From contig CP047423.1 in assembly GCA_014058405.1 (NCBI GenBank), positions 2,629,777-2,693,776 on the forward strand: a stretch of 64,000 nucleotides of DNA, given 5' to 3'. The first letter of the stretch is position 1. Each line of letters begins with the position of its first letter. The DNA comes from Candidatus Nitrospira kreftii. GTDB taxonomy: Bacteria; Nitrospirota; Nitrospiria; Nitrospirales; Nitrospiraceae. Below are positions 1 through 8,440 of this stretch, in pieces. A model generated the notes under the pieces. That model was not told the origin of the DNA. It made no database searches and saw nothing but the letters and a program-made list of their open reading frames with translations. Both the position numbers and the translations under genes were made by a program.

Positions 1-1063
1 TCTCAGTGAGTAGCCTGGCGAGTCGTAACTTGACCGTGGAGTCCAGCTCACTTTGTGGATACAGCAACGGAATAAGAGCATATATAAACTCGGCACGAGG
101 CCGCTGATCAGCGCTTCTCAAGTTCTCGGCTACATGGAGCAATGCCCTTGGCGCGTATCCATGGCGTGGATACAAATTGTAGAAGAGCAGCATCAGCTCT
201 CGCGCGGAGGCATCATGATGCAGCTGGACCTCGGTAATGGCGTACCGTTGAAGCGCTAGGGGATCACCCCGTAGGAGCTCCGGCCATCGTCGATAGCTCA
301 GATCGTAGAAGGCTTGCGCATCTAAAAATCGGTTTTGCCTGAACAGCGCGTGAGCCAATCCCAACGTAGCGCTCTGAATCAACTGCTCGTTCTCGCCTCG
401 CTTCCGCACATTCGCAAATGCATGCTCGGCATCTCTCCATTTCCCTGTGGCCATAAACGTATGTCCAAGCCCAAGCAAGGCTCGATTCCCGTCAAACGGA
501 AGATGGACGGAATGCGCCATGGCTTGTTCGTAAAACGCCTGTGCCTCTTGATACCATCCTTGTTCAAAGTACAAATCCGCGATCCGCCACTCTGCCCTCC
601 TCGCATTCGCGGACTGGGGATGGTCACGCAGGAGTTTCTTGTATTCCTGAATAGCCTCGGGTCGATTGCGTCCGGACGACTCATCACGAAGCGATACCTC
701 CACCAAGAACGCTTTGGCCGATGGGACAAGCGAGCTTTCGGGATGATCCTTCACGATTTTGCCAAAGAATCGTTGCGCCTCCACCCAAGCGTTCTTCTTG
801 TAGGCAGATTGGCCTTCCTGCCATGCCAGTGCATCAATCCCTGCGGAACGGCCTTCCGGTCTTGGCCCATCATCGGGCAGAGGCTGGACAAGCCTTTCAA
901 GAAACGCGGGGTCTTGCACCGCAGGCTTACGTTGAGGCAGTGGTACACTCGCGCGGTTGATAGAAGACTGAGGCGTAGACTCAGCGATCGCCGGCGGAAG
1001 GAAAGCCATCCAGAGGACCATCGAAAGTACCACCTGACGATATCGCAAGTTAAATTTATGCAC
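1..1063 (-). CDS. Exported TPR-repeat protein, 3' end beyond the window
   Basis: This frame is open on the minus strand from about 1063 to the left edge, so the C-terminus is not visible. Translation gives helical repeats typical of tetratricopeptide proteins (for example EAIQEYKKLLRDHPQSANA and EAQAFYEQAM), each with small residues at the A/G/A positions. The first 30 residues read as a signal peptide (hydrophobic VVLSMVLWMAFLPPAIAES). The start is uncertain: GTG at 1063 gives the best signal peptide, and ATG at 1021 is the alternative; neither has a strong Shine-Dalgarno. TPR proteins of this kind are usually periplasmic scaffolds. It lies 120 bp downstream of the sigma-54 regulator on the same strand and may be co-transcribed with it. 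The specific function is unknown. Confidence 0.8.
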   Translation of the reverse strand, partial: MHKFNLRYRQVVLSMVLWMAFLPPAIAESTPQSSINRASVPLPQRKPAVQDPAFLERLVQPLPDDGPRPEGRSAGIDALAWQEGQSAYKKNAWVEAQRFFGKIVKDHPESSLVPSAKAFLVEVSLRDESSGRNRPEAIQEYKKLLRDHPQSANARRAEWRIADLYFEQGWYQEAQAFYEQAMAHSVHLPFDGNRALLGLGHTFMATGKWRDAEHAFANVRKRGENEQLIQSATLGLAHALFRQNRFLDAQAFYDLSYRRWPELLRGDPLALQRYAITEVQLHHDASARELMLLFYNLYPRHGYAPRALLHVAENLRSADQRPRAEFIYALIPLLYPQSELDSTVKLRLARLLTE

Positions 1064-1182
1064 GGCGATAGGACACCAGCAAGGCTCATGCCCTGGATAT
1101 CCACAAAAAAACCTCAAGGAAATCAGGATGCTTCTCTGGAGAAATCGTGCCCGCGGAAGAATCGCGTCAGGATTGGCATCGA

Positions 1183-2634
1183 CTACGTGGTGAGGTCGTC
1201 AATCTTTTGACTGGAGGTCCGTGGCCATAATGGAAGTGTTTCTACCTGTGATCGCGGATCGACACCTTTGCGCTTAAGCTTTTCAACTAATGTCGTTCGA
1301 TTGAGGTGGAGTAACTGAGCTGCTCGAGCGGTGACGCCGTTGGCTTTCTTTAACGCCTCCATGATGAGATGTTTTTCGTACTGTTCAACCTCTCTCGAGA
1401 GATGAATGCCATCCTCGCTCAGCCGTATGAACTGTTCCTTCAACTCGGGGATAATCGATCTTCGACTGATCTTCTGAGGAAGATCTTCGGAAGATAGAAT
1501 GCCTTGCTTCTTGAGGACAGCCAGCCGCTCCATCATATTTTCCAATTCCCGAATATTCCCCGGCCAATCGTATTCGGTCAGCAGGCGAAGAGCCTCGTCA
1601 TCAAGGCCGACGATTTCCGTGTGCTTACTCTGATTAAACCTCGTGAGGAAGTGGTCAATCAGGAGCGGAATATCAGTACGGCGTTCTCGGAGTGGTGGGA
1701 TAACAATGGGGATCACATTGAGCCGATAGAATAGATCCTGCCGAAATCGCCTCTCCTCAACCAATGTTTCCAGATCTTGATTGGTCGCAGCAATGATGCG
1801 CACATCGACGTGAATGGTTCGGTTTCCACCCACTCGTTCGAATTCCCGCTCTTGGAGCACTCGGAGAAGCTTCACCTGTAACGGGAGGCTGAGCTCACCG
1901 ATTTCATCCAGAAAAATCGTGCCTCCATGTGCGAGTTCAAAACGGCCCATGCGCGCATGCGTTGCGCCGGTGAAGGCACCCTTCTCGTGCCCAAAGAGTT
2001 CTGATTCAAGCAGGTTTTCAGGGATCGCACCGCAGTTCACGGGAACTAATGGCCGATCTCGTCTCAGACTGTTGAAGTGCAGCATTCGGGCCACCAACTC
2101 TTTGCCCGTGCCGCTCTCGCCCTGTATCATCACTGTGCTGTCGCTATCGGCCACCTTTTGAACAAACTCCAGAACCTGCTGCATCGGTTCACTGACGCCT
2201 ACCAATTGTTCCAATCGATACTGATCCCGCACTGCCCGTCGCAGGAGATGGTTTTCCTGCCGCAGACGATGGAATTCCGCGGCCTTCCGGACAACCACTG
2301 CGACAGTGTCGAGATCAAACGGTTTGGTAATAAAATCAAACGCCCCGGACTTCATCGCACGGACGGCAGTTTCAATCGTGCCGAATCCGGTCATTACGAT
2401 GGGAATGATCTTCGCGTCAATTTTGGAAAGTCGGTCGATGACCTCAAGCCCATCAATATCGGGTAATTGGTAATCCGTGATGACAATGTGAACCACGCTC
2501 TCTTTCACCGCCTGAATGGCCGCTGTACCATCCTCCGCAGTGGATACGGCATAGCTCTCCCGCATGAGCGCTTCTTGCAGAATTTCGCGCAAAGCGGGAT
2601 CATCATCGACAACCAGCACATGAACTTGGCTCAT
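1183..2634 (-). CDS. Sigma-54-dependent NtrC-family response regulator
   Basis: The 483-aa protein has three domains. The receiver (about 1-120) has the acidic pair at D10-D12, phosphoacceptor D54 in IVITDYQLPD and the conserved lysine in FITKPFD. The AAA+ domain (about 140-370) has Walker A GESGTGKE, the sigma-54 contact loop GAFTGA and Walker B GGTIFLDEIGE. A Fis-type helix-turn-helix follows (ARAAQLLHLNRTTLVEKLKRKG). It is therefore a phosphorylation-controlled activator that opens sigma-54 promoters. No histidine kinase is adjacent in the window. The TPR gene follows downstream. PilR/AtoC-like subfamilies are possible, but the target cannot be named. Confidence 0.95.
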   Translation of the reverse strand: MSQVHVLVVDDDPALREILQEALMRESYAVSTAEDGTAAIQAVKESVVHIVITDYQLPDIDGLEVIDRLSKIDAKIIPIVMTGFGTIETAVRAMKSGAFDFITKPFDLDTVAVVVRKAAEFHRLRQENHLLRRAVRDQYRLEQLVGVSEPMQQVLEFVQKVADSDSTVMIQGESGTGKELVARMLHFNSLRRDRPLVPVNCGAIPENLLESELFGHEKGAFTGATHARMGRFELAHGGTIFLDEIGELSLPLQVKLLRVLQEREFERVGGNRTIHVDVRIIAATNQDLETLVEERRFRQDLFYRLNVIPIVIPPLRERRTDIPLLIDHFLTRFNQSKHTEIVGLDDEALRLLTEYDWPGNIRELENMMERLAVLKKQGILSSEDLPQKISRRSIIPELKEQFIRLSEDGIHLSREVEQYEKHLIMEALKKANGVTARAAQLLHLNRTTLVEKLKRKGVDPRSQVETLPLWPRTSSQKIDDLTT

Positions 2635-2755
2635 ACTCGTTCCATCTCACTCCATTTGGAATACGAAATTATCCGCGGGCTTAGAATAATAATCTGTGGA
2701 AGGCAAAGCAAGTCATATCAGTTATTGGGCAACAACCTGAAACGGGCGAGTTTTC

Positions 2756-2785
2756 TTGACAGGCTCTTGAACCTATTGATACTGT
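2756..2785 (+). promoter_or_regulatory. Original tRNA-Thr promoter, now orphaned
   Basis: A perfect -35 box TTGACA (2756-2761) is followed after 18 bp by TACTGT (2780-2785), a weak -10. The predicted start is about 27 bp before the tRNA 5' half at 2819. The position suggests it once drove the intact chromosomal tRNA-Thr. It now reads into a tRNA fragment and a terminator. Confidence 0.55.
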
Positions 2786-2818
2786 GCGACACGATGGGGG
2801 GCATCCTGTCATCACTGG

Positions 2819-2859
2819 GCTGGCGTAGCTCAATCGGCAGAGCAGCGGTTTTGTAAACC
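2819..2859 (+). pseudogene. Stranded 5' half of tRNA-Thr(UGU); attL of element A
   Basis: These 41 bases are identical to the first 41 of the complete tRNA at 18147-18187: acceptor strand GCTGGCG, D arm, and anticodon stem-loop through GTAAACC. Identity stops abruptly at 2860. The TpsiC arm and acceptor 3' strand are absent, so this cannot make a tRNA. The 41-bp direct repeat with 18147-18187 defines the ends of element A. Confidence 0.9.
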
Positions 2860-2875
2860 AACCAGACTATAACGG

Positions 2876-2914
2876 CCCCTTGTAATCTTCAATGGTTACA
2901 AGGGGTTTTCTTTT
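2876..2914 (+). terminator. Strong intrinsic terminator just after the tRNA half
   Basis: A perfect 10-bp stem CCCCTTGTAA (2876-2885) / TTACAAGGGG (2896-2905) with a 10-nt loop is followed by TTTTCTTTT. It lies 17 bp after the end of tRNA identity and would stop transcription from the orphan tRNA promoter before it enters element A. Confidence 0.9.
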
Positions 2915-2963
2915 ATCCCGTTGGTTGCCGGGGGGTGGAGAGAGGTGCTATAGAGTCGCTCCC

Positions 2964-2987
2964 GGGCACAGTTACGGGCACAGTTTA
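2964..2987 (+). repeat. Tandem 12-bp repeats, candidate arm sites for integrase A
   Basis: GGGCACAGTTAC (2964-2975) is followed directly by GGGCACAGTTTA (2976-2987). The second unit recurs exactly at 18075-18086, next to the other end of the element, followed by the related GGCACAAATC. Short direct repeats flanking both att cores are the usual form of tyrosine-integrase arm-binding sites. Confidence 0.6.
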
Positions 2988-2991
2988 GCAA

Positions 2992-4140
2992 ATGCTATTT
3001 AAGAAGCCTCTTAAGCAGATTACTTTTGAAGATGCTCAGGCATTCTGCGAGACCTGGCCAGAAGGGGTGCGGGTTGAGTATAAGCGCCTTGAAACTGACA
3101 AGATCCCAAAGGTTGTATCGTCGTTCGCGAACACCTTTGGGGGAGTCTGGATTATCGGAACAAAGACTGACAAAACCACCAACCGCGTCGTTCTACCGAT
3201 TGAAGGTATTCCGTTTGACCCTGGGATTGAAGAACGCATCACGCAATCGTGTTATGCCAACCTTTATCCACCCCTCCTACCGGATATTCAAGTTTTGCGT
3301 GTACCTGATACCGGCAATGCGGTGGTCGTCGTACAGGTCTCCGAGAGCGTAGAAGCCCCGCATGCCATTGAGAACAGCACTCGTGTCTATATTCGAACTA
3401 ACTCAACAACTGAACCGATTGAGTTGGCCGATGTCGATCGCATTGACTATCTTCTCCAGCGCAGGCGCAATGCCGAGGAGAAAAGATCTCAGAGGTTCTC
3501 TAGGCTGTGGGAATTATCATCTATCGGCCCGTGCGCATTGAAGATAGAAATAGGCCCTCGGTATCCGCATCTGCCTGTGTTAACGCATGAACAATTGAAA
3601 GCCCGCATTCGTTCCCACCGCGACCACGTGCTCATACGCGATTTCTCCATGCCTATCCGCGATGGCATCATGGCCCCTTCACCAAATGTTGATTACGCCA
3701 AGGATTTATACTTCGCAGCTAATGTCCATGGCTGCATAACATACGCAAAACCTATCGAGCGGAAGACAAGCTTTGACCAATCTTCCAAGGATTGCATTTA
3801 TCTAGGGGAGATTCTAGGCATTTTGTCGGAAGGGCTTGAGTTAGCCAAAGTCATTCTTAAAGGGATTTCATTGAACCTGCGTATCGATGTGAACCTTAAT
3901 GGAATACGAAAAGGCGTGATTGTTTACCGTAGCCTAGATGGTTTTCAGCCCACTCACCCTCCTACGATAGAAAGCTCTTCGGAAGCGCAAGAGGATTTCA
4001 TCAGCGAACACTTGGAAGACTTTGACCGTAAAACTACGCTGACAATCGATCTAGTTCGTCAGCTCATGTGGCCATTCAATTGGCACCACGTGGAACAGAT
4101 TGAATATGCGGTTAGACCATCAACCGCCGACCAACATTGA
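2992..4140 (+). CDS. AlbA_2 (Schlafen-type) domain protein
   Basis: The 382-aa protein opens with a recognisable AlbA_2/Schlafen DNA- or RNA-binding core (about residues 20-145): VRVEYKRLETD, then SSFANTFGGVWIIGTKTD, the conserved F-x-N-x-x-G-G-x-x-x-x-G signature, then an RVYIRTNSTT strand. The remaining 230 residues match nothing I can name. It is the first gene inside element A, transcribed away from attL, where satellites and prophages often carry accessory or defence cargo. A defence role is possible but is inference only. No obvious partner gene lies nearby: the next gene is 425 bp downstream. Confidence 0.75.
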   Translation: MLFKKPLKQITFEDAQAFCETWPEGVRVEYKRLETDKIPKVVSSFANTFGGVWIIGTKTDKTTNRVVLPIEGIPFDPGIEERITQSCYANLYPPLLPDIQVLRVPDTGNAVVVVQVSESVEAPHAIENSTRVYIRTNSTTEPIELADVDRIDYLLQRRRNAEEKRSQRFSRLWELSSIGPCALKIEIGPRYPHLPVLTHEQLKARIRSHRDHVLIRDFSMPIRDGIMAPSPNVDYAKDLYFAANVHGCITYAKPIERKTSFDQSSKDCIYLGEILGILSEGLELAKVILKGISLNLRIDVNLNGIRKGVIVYRSLDGFQPTHPPTIESSSEAQEDFISEHLEDFDRKTTLTIDLVRQLMWPFNWHHVEQIEYAVRPSTADQH

Positions 4141-4412
4141 TTCACGCTCGTTTTTCTCCAGACATTCTATTGAATAGCCTCTTCTGGAAGCGGCTTGAGC
4201 AGCTCAACGTGCAGACAGGTCAGTGGGTTCTAGTGCGCGAAAATTGGAACGCCATCCAACTAACTCTTGAAGAACACTAAGACGCTCAGACGTGTGGGAT
4301 GCTCCATTCCCGGTGCCAAGCCTGGAGAAAGTCCTTAAAGCATCGTCAGGCATATAACAGGTTGATCTAATACCGTCCTCTCGTGGGCTAAGTGACAACT
4401 GATCACATGAAA

Positions 4413-4438
4413 CCCCTGGAGTCGAAAGGCTTCAGGGG
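4413..4438 (+). terminator. Weak hairpin after the AlbA_2 gene
   Basis: CCCCTG...CAGGGG form a short stem-loop, but only scattered T residues follow, so termination is uncertain. The rest of 4141-4564 holds no gene I can support. Confidence 0.35.
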
Positions 4439-4564
4439 GGGGTTCCTGTCTCGTTCCAAAGAACACCAAAGGAGTAGTATAGGGGGATCAAGGCACAACG
4501 TCATAGTCGGAGCAAATCATCCTTTGCCCCCGGGATTGATGGGCACATGAAAGGCGGTGGGGTC

Positions 4565-4813
4565 ATGAATGCAGATCAGGAAAAGGAAAGCGATGAAATA
4601 GACGAAGCCACGCTCCTCGAAGTGGACGAGGACGAGGATGCACTCGAGCTCATGGATGGGCGACGCCTGAAGATTTCGCCTAGAGACATGCCCACTGCCC
4701 TACTCTGGCTACCAACCGCCACGCTCGAAATTAGGGAAACCGGCGATGGAATGTTTGATCTGCTCGTGAAACTGCAAGGTACCGAGCAGGTCATCCGTGC
4801 TAGGTGGGGGTGA
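4565..4813 (+). CDS. Small acidic protein of unknown function
   Basis: An 82-aa protein starting at ATG 4565, preceded by AAAGGCGGTGG. An in-frame ATG at 4547 is less well placed. The first 30 residues are very acidic (DQEKESDEIDEATLLEVDE), and the remainder reads as a small beta-rich domain (ATLEIRETGDGMFDLLVKL). Acidic small proteins in phage-like elements sometimes mimic DNA, but nothing here proves that. It lies between the AlbA_2 gene and a putative DNA-binding gene on the same strand. Confidence 0.55.
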   Translation: MNADQEKESDEIDEATLLEVDEDEDALELMDGRRLKISPRDMPTALLWLPTATLEIRETGDGMFDLLVKLQGTEQVIRARWG

Positions 4814-4938
4814 ACGGGCATCGCTAGGCTTTAGCGTTTCGCTCGTAGGACATGGCAGGCTAAGACCTCTCACATGATCCTCGGGCTGGCGCCGTATCAC
4901 GTTGACGTTAGTCACATGAATATGATAATGTTACCATC

Positions 4939-5736
4939 ATGACTAAGGCTTACCCTGAATATCGCTTCCCGCTTGATTCCGCGATTCCCTCCATGCCGCG
5001 TGGTGCCCTCGGTGCATTCATTCAACGCAAATTGCGCGAGTACAAGGAACCGACGAGAGAAGGAACACCAAAAGGTGAAGCGGTTGGGCTTTCGCGTCAG
5101 AAATTTCACGCGGCATTACTAACGGGGCTCACCTCTCTCGATCTCAAACGGATCAGCCGAGAGGTGCGAGTCTCCTACGCTCTCTTGCGCAAGTGGCGTA
5201 CAGAGGATGCGTTTTGCAAAGCAGAATACACAGCCGCCGAGGAGTTTGCTAAAGGCAACTTTGATGTAGCCGCAAACTACTCCATTCGCATCGTTGCGGG
5301 GATCGGAGATACATTCATCGGCGATCAACCGATGGCCGAAAAGATTCAGAAGGAACAGTTGTTCGGCTTCGATGATGGAGCCCATTACAGCGAACTCTTG
5401 CTGGATGTGATTGTAGACCACCACCAAGGAAACCAACTTCCCGATCTATACAAGGTCCTCTCGACACTAGAACCTGACCAGGCTCTCGATGCAACAACGC
5501 TCGTCATGGCTGGTGACTTTCTCGCCTTTGCCTATACCCTGGATCGGATCGGACGGATGAGGCTCAAGAAAGCTGGACGACTGGCACGTGAAGCCTTCGC
5601 ACGACGACAGAAATTTGCGCAACGAGTGCTCAATCTTTTGATCGGCCATGCGTTAGCGCGTGGCCCCATTCATGACACGACGCGAACCTTTGCAGTTCAA
5701 GCGATCAACGTCTTGCATCGTCTGCTGGCTGATTAG
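4939..5736 (+). CDS. Putative DNA-binding protein, unknown function
   Basis: A 265-aa protein. Residues about 65-90 (LKRISREVRVSYALLRKWRTE) fit a helix-turn-helix, and the rest is mainly alpha-helical with basic patches near the C-terminus (RMRLKKAGRLAREAFARRQKF). I recognise no family. It precedes the primase-helicase by about 130 bp on the same strand and could be a regulator or replication accessory of element A. Confidence 0.65.
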   Translation: MTKAYPEYRFPLDSAIPSMPRGALGAFIQRKLREYKEPTREGTPKGEAVGLSRQKFHAALLTGLTSLDLKRISREVRVSYALLRKWRTEDAFCKAEYTAAEEFAKGNFDVAANYSIRIVAGIGDTFIGDQPMAEKIQKEQLFGFDDGAHYSELLLDVIVDHHQGNQLPDLYKVLSTLEPDQALDATTLVMAGDFLAFAYTLDRIGRMRLKKAGRLAREAFARRQKFAQRVLNLLIGHALARGPIHDTTRTFAVQAINVLHRLLAD

Positions 5737-5815
5737 GTGATCTTTTTATTGATAACGAAGGTAACTCTCCAATAGCACTGTTACTAGCAACGGCACCACG
5801 AGGAAAGGCATAAGG

Positions 5816-5887
5816 ATGAATAGCACGGCGGCATCAACGGGAAGCGGGAATAGGGCCAAATCCCAAGATGAGGCTAACCGTGGCTAA
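5816..5887 (+). CDS. Possible 23-aa leader peptide before the primase-helicase
   Basis: ATG 5816 sits behind a GGAAAGGCATAAGG region and reads 23 codons to a stop at 5885-5887, overlapping the start of the primase-helicase (5868) by 20 bp. The big gene has no clear Shine-Dalgarno of its own, so this ORF may supply translational coupling. It could also be chance. Confidence 0.3.
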   Translation: MNSTAASTGSGNRAKSQDEANRG

Positions 5888-8123
5888 CCCGCTCCTACTT
5901 CTTGATCGCGTCTATGAGCTTCGTGTTCCGAAAGCAGGTCGGCAAGGAACCGTCAGCGGATACTTCGATGATTCCGGATTGCTGCATGAGGCGGCGAATG
6001 AATTAGACGGTAAGGTCCCTAGCGTTTACGTTACGATGAATTCGGTCAATCCTGCCCTACTCGCCCGCGCCAAGAATCGGCTTCGGTATCACGCGAAAAC
6101 CACTACCGGGGATGCCGATATTCTCAAGCGTGAATGGATCTTGATCGACTGCGATGCTGTTCGGCCTGCCGACATCTCCTCAACTGATGATGAGCATCAG
6201 GCCGCTCTCGATCGCACCCAGAGCATCATGACGTGGTTGTCATCGCAAGGATGGCCTGAACCGGTCCGAGCTGATAGCGGCAATGGTGCGCACCTGCTCT
6301 ACCGTGTCGATCTTCCTAATGATCAGGCAAGCCTTCACCAAGTCAAGGCCGTGCTTGAGGTGTTGGCATTTCGGTTCAATGACACAGTCGTCACGATCGA
6401 TACCAGTGTGTCCAATGCAGCGAGAATTACGAAGCTTTACGGAACCATGGCGTGTAAGGGGGATTCAACTGAAGACCGGCCTCATCGCCGCTCACAGATT
6501 CTGCACACCCCGGCAAACTTGATCCATGTACCAGTTGAGAAGTTAACCGAGCTTGCCAAGCTGCGCCCCGTTGATACTCGATCCCTCCCCCCGCCATTCA
6601 ATGGCGCTCGATTTGATGTCAGAGACTTTATCCAGCGGCATGCCATTTCCACCATCAGAGAAAAACCTTGGAATGGGGGAACGGTCCATGAGTTGGAGGC
6701 GTGTCCATTCAATCCGGAGCACGGGCCTGGCGAGTCGAGCATCATTCAATTTTCTTCTGGGACTTTGGGGTTCAAATGCTTTCACAATTCCTGCCAGCAG
6801 TATCACTGGAAAGATCTTCGAGACCGATTTGAACCGGACCGGCCCCGCTATGCCGGACCGGCTGCCCATGTCCGGCCTCATCATGGTGTGCCGCCATCCG
6901 ATGAGGACGCCCCTGTCCTCACTCAGCTCAGCACCATCCCCCCAGAACTTGTCCGGTTCTTGTGGTCTAAGCGCATCGCTAAGGGAAAATTGACCAACCT
7001 GATCGGTGATCCAGGCTTAGGCAAAACGATGGCCGCCCTCGATATCGCGGCCCGGATTTCAACGGGTGCTGCATTGCCGGACGGATTGCCAGTTGAGGCA
7101 GGCAATGTCATCATTTTGTCTGCCGAAGACGGAGCGGCCGATACGATTCGTCCTCGGATTGATCGATTTCATGGAGACCCGAGCCGTATCTATCTGTTGC
7201 AGGCCGTCAAACAGCAGGGCAAGGACCGGCCCTTCAATCTCGCCGATGATCTTCATCATCTCGAGCAGGCAGTGCGGCAGACGCAAGCAGCGCTCGTCCT
7301 GATCGATCCCTTGTCCGCCTACCTTGGAAAGACCGATTCCTTCACGGATGCAGAAGTGCGCGGCGTTCTCGGCCCGGTTTCAGCCTTAGCCGAACGGTGC
7401 GATGTGGCCATTCTCGGCATCATGCACCTGAACAAGAACTCCAGCTCACGGGCACTTTATCGCGCCTCAGGGTCCATTGCGTTCGTCGCGGCAGCTCGTA
7501 TTGTCTTGCTTGTTGCCCGAGACCCAGAAGATGAAAATCGGCGGTTCCTCACTCCCTTAAAAACGAACATTTGCAGCCCACCGCCAACACTTGCCTTCTC
7601 AATCGATGGTTCCGGCCTTCTCACTTGGGAAGCAACCCCCGTGGGGCATGTGGACCCGGAAACACTCCTTAACCAGGTCGACAAGCAAGAACGCCGGACT
7701 AAGGTTGACGCGATGGCATGGCTTCGTGGCTTCCTCGATGAAGGGGAGCAGCCTGCCAGTGAAGTCTACGCGGAAGCGAAGAAGGGGGGCATCTCCGAGC
7801 GGACACTGGAACGGGCCAAGCTCAACTTGATGGTGAAGCAGCGGCGGGTAGGATTCGGCGCAGATGGACGGTGGTTATGGAGTCTCCCCCATACCACGCC
7901 AGTTGGCGACCAATGGAGTCAAACACCCTCTAACCCATTGATAATTCCAAAGGACGCCCATACATCGCCAACCGCTCAATTGGCGACCAATGACCCTCAT
8001 CATACATCGCCAAATACTGCATTGGCGACCAATGGGCGGTCTTTGGATATATCAACTACTTACGCCCATACATCGCCCATAGATCGCCAACTGGATATAG
8101 AGGAGGTAGACCTTGCTCGTTGA
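5868..8123 (+). CDS. Primase-helicase replication protein of element A
   Basis: The 751-aa protein is a fusion. Residues about 1-240 resemble a prim-pol/archaeo-eukaryotic-type primase (WILIDCDAVRP, ADSGNGAHLLYRVD, ARITKLYGTMACKGD). A Cys/His zinc-binding segment follows (CPFNPEHG ... FKCFHNSCQ, about 275-310). Then comes a RepA/AAA_25-type RecA-fold ATPase (about 360-590) with Walker A GDPGLGKT, Walker B AALVLIDPL and the sensor-like MHLNK. The tail (about 600-690) has a winged-helix look. The last 70 residues are low-complexity and overlap the repeat array. Such fusions replicate plasmids and phage satellites autonomously. Start ATG 5868 was chosen as the first in frame. Confidence 0.88.
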   Translation: MRLTVANPLLLLDRVYELRVPKAGRQGTVSGYFDDSGLLHEAANELDGKVPSVYVTMNSVNPALLARAKNRLRYHAKTTTGDADILKREWILIDCDAVRPADISSTDDEHQAALDRTQSIMTWLSSQGWPEPVRADSGNGAHLLYRVDLPNDQASLHQVKAVLEVLAFRFNDTVVTIDTSVSNAARITKLYGTMACKGDSTEDRPHRRSQILHTPANLIHVPVEKLTELAKLRPVDTRSLPPPFNGARFDVRDFIQRHAISTIREKPWNGGTVHELEACPFNPEHGPGESSIIQFSSGTLGFKCFHNSCQQYHWKDLRDRFEPDRPRYAGPAAHVRPHHGVPPSDEDAPVLTQLSTIPPELVRFLWSKRIAKGKLTNLIGDPGLGKTMAALDIAARISTGAALPDGLPVEAGNVIILSAEDGAADTIRPRIDRFHGDPSRIYLLQAVKQQGKDRPFNLADDLHHLEQAVRQTQAALVLIDPLSAYLGKTDSFTDAEVRGVLGPVSALAERCDVAILGIMHLNKNSSSRALYRASGSIAFVAAARIVLLVARDPEDENRRFLTPLKTNICSPPPTLAFSIDGSGLLTWEATPVGHVDPETLLNQVDKQERRTKVDAMAWLRGFLDEGEQPASEVYAEAKKGGISERTLERAKLNLMVKQRRVGFGADGRWLWSLPHTTPVGDQWSQTPSNPLIIPKDAHTSPTAQLATNDPHHTSPNTALATNGRSLDISTTYAHTSPIDRQLDIEEVDLAR
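7903..8094 (+). repeat. Iteron-like array inside the primase-helicase 3' end
   Basis: TTGGCGACCAATG occurs at 7903-7915, 7980-7992 and 8022-8034. CATACATCGCC occurs at 7959, 8001 and 8067, and ATCGCCAACTGG at 8083. TCGCCAA and TTGGCGA are reverse complements, so adjacent copies form inverted repeats. The array forces a low-complexity tail on the protein (repeated HTSP and LATND/LATNG). Candidate replication origin or autoregulatory site. Confidence 0.7.
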
Positions 8124-8440
8124 AGCGCTGAAACCGCTCCTAATCCATTTACCGACTGGTGACGTTCACCTGGAACCTGGGGTCCCGGTTGAACTGCCCG
8201 ATGAACACGGGCGACGGTTACTCGCCAAGGTCCCGGATAAGGTCCGCATCGTCACTACCCAGAGCGTGGTTGTCGAACCCGCCATCAGGCCGGACGGCTC
8301 CCCACTGACTCCCGTCTATTGGGAACGAGGCGACGGGTCTATCTCAGGGCCTGCCTCTGTTGAGTTCTTCTATCGGCTAGGCGACACAGACGGGCTCATT
8401 GTGGAACACCGAGGGGAATTAGTTTGGATCAATGCATCTA

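Noticed and set aside
335-1210. A 291-codon plus-strand ORF
   Set aside because: It lies opposite the TPR protein on the minus strand, which has clear repeat character in its own frame. The plus-strand reading has no domain and poor composition.
7893-8100. A CRISPR-like array
   Set aside because: The repeats are short, form inverted pairs, have irregular spacing and lie inside an open reading frame; no cas gene is in the window.
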